DNA from: Podospora pseudoanserina
Lineage: Eukaryota; Ascomycota; Sordariomycetes; Sordariales; Podosporaceae
Reading direction: 5' to 3'
Length of the DNA stretch: 64,000 bases
Assembly (NCBI RefSeq): GCF_035222485.1
Contig: NC_085923.1
Span: 3,658,001-3,722,000 of the forward strand
In this document: positions 60,765 to 64,000 of the stretch, one piece after another
How positions within the stretch are numbered: position 1 is the first letter of the stretch
How the letters are laid out: each line of letters opens with the position of its first letter
Notes under the pieces: generated by a model
What the model saw: the letters and a program-made list of their open reading frames with translations, nothing else
Told to the model about the DNA's origin: nothing
Database searches by the model: none
Position numbers and translations under genes: made by a program

Positions 60765-62524
60765 TCATTTGGACACATGTCTAACAGGGATGAGCCGAAT
60801 GTTCAGCGGCTTCTTGACCCAGAGACCAAAAGACTTTGCCTTCGGAAACATTTGTGACTTTTCGTCGGCCAGAGCCAAGTCAAAGTTCCAGATGAACCTT
60901 GCTAAGATGACCCGCATTTCGACGTATGCCAAACTATTGCATCGTAGTCAGAATAAGTCCCCAGGCTAGGTAAAGCTATGTAGGCGATACTCACTTTTTG
61001 CCAATGCAGTTTCGTGGGCCAACTGAAAATGGCTGCAGTGCACTGTGTCTACTCTTGTCGAACACTATGCCTTCAAAGCTATCTCCTCCAAGCCAACGCT
61101 CGGGGATGAACTTGTCGGGCTCAGTGAAGTTGCGGGAAAGGTGGTTCACAGCCCATGGCCAGATCTCGAGGCCGGTCTTGAATCAGTTCTTGGTTAGCTG
61201 GCTATGCGTCATATTTGTTTGCGAGCGTAGGTCATGAGCTTACATTCTCTGGAATTTGCCATCCCAGAATCACGTCCCCACCTTTGGCCGCCTTGCGTGG
61301 AAGATTGGCCGGTACAGGCGGGAATAATCTCATTGCTTCGTCCAAAACGGCAAGCATATATGTCAATCTGTTGACACTGAAGAAGTTGATCTCATCTTCG
61401 CTTTTGAACTGACCCCTGACCTCCTCTGCCAGCCTTGTCTGAACGCGGGGGTATGTCGCCAGGTAATATGTTGTTGCCGACAGCGCAGTAGCCGTGGTTT
61501 CGCTTCCTGCCAGAATTAACAGCCTTGCGTTCATTGCCATCTCTTCTATTGTCAAGGGTCTTCTGTTGTTGGCCTTGGATCCGTTGGTCAGGGCCTGAAC
61601 GAAGTCCGGTCTTTCAACACCAGAGTTGAGTCGCTTGACCACCTGGACGCGGGCGAATTCAGCCTGTTCATTGGTATGCTTTGCTGGGTGGTGCCAAGGG
61701 GTCAGAACCTTGACGACGCTGGAAAAACTGGGGAAAAACCAGTTCATAACCAGCAACATGGCGAATTCCTTGACGCCCTTGAGGATGGCCGTGACCCAGG
61801 GGTGGTATGAACTGCTCTCCAAGCAACCAAACGGAGCACCGAACGACAGGTCACCAATGATATCAAAGGTTGTAAAGTTGAACCAGGCGCCCATGTCCGT
61901 AACGGTCTCTTCTCGTCCTCCCTTAGTCAATTCCTGCAGACGATCCATCAGCAGGTCGATGTACTGCGTGATAAGGGGTTGCTGGTCCTGCATCGCTTTT
62001 GCTGAGAATCCGTGGCTCAGGATCTTACGGAAGCGGCTGTGATCCTCACGGTTCGCGCCCAAGATGTTGTGCATCGACATCTTGTAGAAAACAGGGTCCT
62101 TTCCGTGTTCTGGTTGACCAGCCTTGCGGTGGCCTCGAATGGCATTGTAAGCGTCGGGATGTGCAAAGGAGACACGATTTGGTGCAACGCGGATGACGTC
62201 GCCGTATTTCTCGTGCAATCGGTGAATGTTACTCGACATTCGTCCTGAAAGCCATGCTCGGGTGTATGGTATCGGCGTCGCCGCCCAAAGCTTTGGACCG
62301 GGAAGAGATCGAAGAGGATGGAGGAGCAGGTTGTAGAGGACTGTAGATAATAGTATCATGATAGTCTGTACCGAAAGCATTGATCGAATCAGAAATAGGC
62401 GCTCAGGTCAATATAAAGCAACGCGAAGTGTTGGAGAATGGAGATTTCCTACCGCCCCAGCAAGCCATGTTGGCCAAGCAATGAATGGATACGTCCCGAG
62501 AGAAATTCTGTCAAGAATTGCCAT
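60765..62524 (-). CDS. Cytochrome P450 monooxygenase
   Basis: Predicted ER-anchored haem monooxygenase of a fungal secondary-metabolism type. Exons complement(join(60765..60933,60995..61176,61244..62365,62453..62524)) give 514 residues, the normal length. The first 24-codon exon (from ATG 62524, MAILDRISLGTYPF) joins in phase to TIMILLSTVLYNLLLHP and restores a full membrane anchor; a start inside the intron at 62380 would shorten it. Landmarks are LRSLPGPKLWA, LILAGSETTATAL (helix I), LDEAMRLFPP (helix K ExxR), FTEPDKFIPERWL and FSVGPRNCIGK with haem Cys near 454. It sits next to the methyltransferase on the same strand. Its substrate is unknown; oxidation of the NRPS peptide is one option. 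Confidence 0.9.
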
Positions 62525-64000
62525 GGTGCAGCTCGTAAAGGATGGGGGTTATTGTCAAGGTAAGTATTGGGGGAGTAAGGTGGCTCTGAGGTTCAATAAG
62601 TAAGGTAGGTGTCGCCATCACTCGCTGTAATCACCCGTTGCATAACGTGTAATGTGTTCGGGCATAGGACGGCACTGTTGGCATACCACATTGTTCCTGC
62701 GGTCGGAGGAAACGGGACTCGAAGAAGGTACACTGGACACCATCATCAGGAAACGTCAACGTCGGCGTTAACACATTTAGTCATCAGCCTCGGTGCAAGG
62801 AATTGACCGTTGAATGGATACGCCCCGTCGTATCGCCATGTTGTACACACCTCCACTAGGTGTTGCTTATTGAGAGTGTGACTAGGTGCTCATTTCGACA
62901 GTTCCACAGTCATTGCGACGTGAGATGTGGGCAACATGAACACAATTCATCATCTTTCACTCAACGTTGTACTCGCGCTCAACGGTTCCATTCAGCACCG
63001 AATGATCATCAGCGCATCGTTAAGTTTACCACTGTCGGCAATTCGTAATACAGTAATCATCTCAGGCTCGTCTTGCCCCTACGCTGACAACCTCCAACAT
63101 CGATTTCGAGCCGCGTCTGCTCGGCAACCGCTAATGCCAGGTCGCACACAAGCAATATCATATGCTTGCTATAATTATGGTCATATAAGGTAATTCTGGA
63201 AACATACTCGAATAGCGAGGTAGGTACTTGAAGTTCAGGCAGGACAACACCAAATGATTCCAATATTTCACCTTTCGGCCTCTTCAGAGGCAACCGCAAC
63301 ATTCCACCGGGCAGGCTGGTAAAGCATTGGAAAGTGAAAAAGGACCGCAGGTAGTGCCAAATTCAGCAGCCCAGAACCATTGCTGGTCCATCTCGATGCT
63401 TTCGGCGGGCCCTCCGAACTACACATAGATTTGTTTTCAGACACACTTCACGGTGAGCAAACCCTCCTATTATCGGGGGTGGGTTTTGCTGGAGCGTCGT
63501 ACAACTAAGTAACACGTCACAGAAACTGCGCGCAATATTTGGCCTAGTACAATGATTCGCTTCATTGCTTCCGACTGCAACCCCTCGTAGACACGTGCCA
63601 TGCCAGACCTCCGAGCTGTCTCCAACAATCGATAGCTACCTACTTCAGACGACACCCGCCAGCCCCCCCACCAAGCTCACCTCGCACTAAGCTGTCCTTA
63701 GTGGCGGCAAACAAATCTGCTGCCGAGACGGGATTGCGGGGCCTTTACCCGCTCAACTTCATCCGGGAAATCGACCTGGCCATGTTATGGTCTCGACATC
63801 CTTTGTCAGCTGGTGGGCAGCGACATGGCTGCTGGTTGTGCGAACTTTGTTATATCCTGATTGCATTTGTCCGCTGAGACACTCACCACCCACACACGAC
63901 ACCACCTGCCATTGGATTACCTAGTTACCACACGTTGAGTTCGCCATCGTGGGTGGGAAACTGCAAGCCATGCTCGCAGACAGGCTTTTGGACAATATCA
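62525..64000. other. Window edge without recognised gene
   Basis: About 1.5 kb upstream of the P450. It should contain the P450 promoter. Open frames up to 88 codons occur but none has motifs or splice support. I see nothing else that I can support. Confidence 0.5.

Noticed and set aside
62366-62380. P450 start at 62380 (MLSVQ).
   Set aside because: This sequence falls inside the proposed first intron; the upstream exon gives a complete N-terminal anchor and a normal family length.

Overview
The window comes from a filamentous ascomycete (Pezizomycotina). Genes are spliced with short introns (mostly 52-90 nt, GT...AG). There is a decayed STAND/NLR ankyrin gene, a GPI-type aspartic protease and a giant fungal non-ribosomal peptide synthetase (NRPS) cluster. 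The gene families suggest Sordariomycetes, perhaps Sordariales, but I cannot name a species. No tRNA, rRNA, CRISPR array or intact transposon was recognised.

Layout. 1-7.3 kb: the 3' end of cytosolic cysteinyl-tRNA synthetase, a secreted aspartic protease, about 3.6 kb without a convincing gene, then a single-pass membrane protein. 7.8-12.4 kb: an NLR-like NACHT-ankyrin pseudogene. 12.5-15.1 kb: a Gfo/Idh/MocA-type oxidoreductase and a small cysteine-rich secreted protein. 16.5-53.6 kb: the biosynthetic core, with a berberine-bridge-type FAD oxidase, a disrupted acyltransferase, a nine-exon NRPS of about 8,028 residues (21.6-46.4 kb, minus strand) and a divergently transcribed ABCC-type full transporter. 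54-62.5 kb: a dienelactone hydrolase, a poorly modelled fungal multi-pass membrane protein carrying an 18-bp minisatellite, a LaeA-like SAM methyltransferase and a cytochrome P450.

The NRPS reads, in order, half-C / A1-T1-E1 / C2-A2-T2 / C3-A3-T3-E3 / C4-A4-T4 / C5-A5-T5-E5 / C6-T6 / C7 / T7(degenerate). It has five adenylation domains, with epimerases in modules 1, 3 and 5. A sixth C-T pair has no adenylation domain, followed by a terminal C domain and a carrier relic that lacks the phosphopantetheine serine. There is no thioesterase or reductase. I infer an alternating D-L-D-L-D peptide, possibly with a sixth residue loaded by one of the five A domains, released by C7 and probably cyclised. 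The pattern matches what I remember of the Fusarium NRPS4/fusahexin system, but the A2 pocket looks suited to a basic residue, so the product probably differs. The transporter shares a 2.2-kb divergent promoter with the NRPS and is the obvious exporter. The FAD oxidase, P450 and methyltransferase are possible tailoring enzymes. No cluster-specific transcription factor is visible.

Exon boundaries were set by hand from splice consensus, reading-phase agreement and protein-family continuity. They can be wrong by a base or by a missed small exon.
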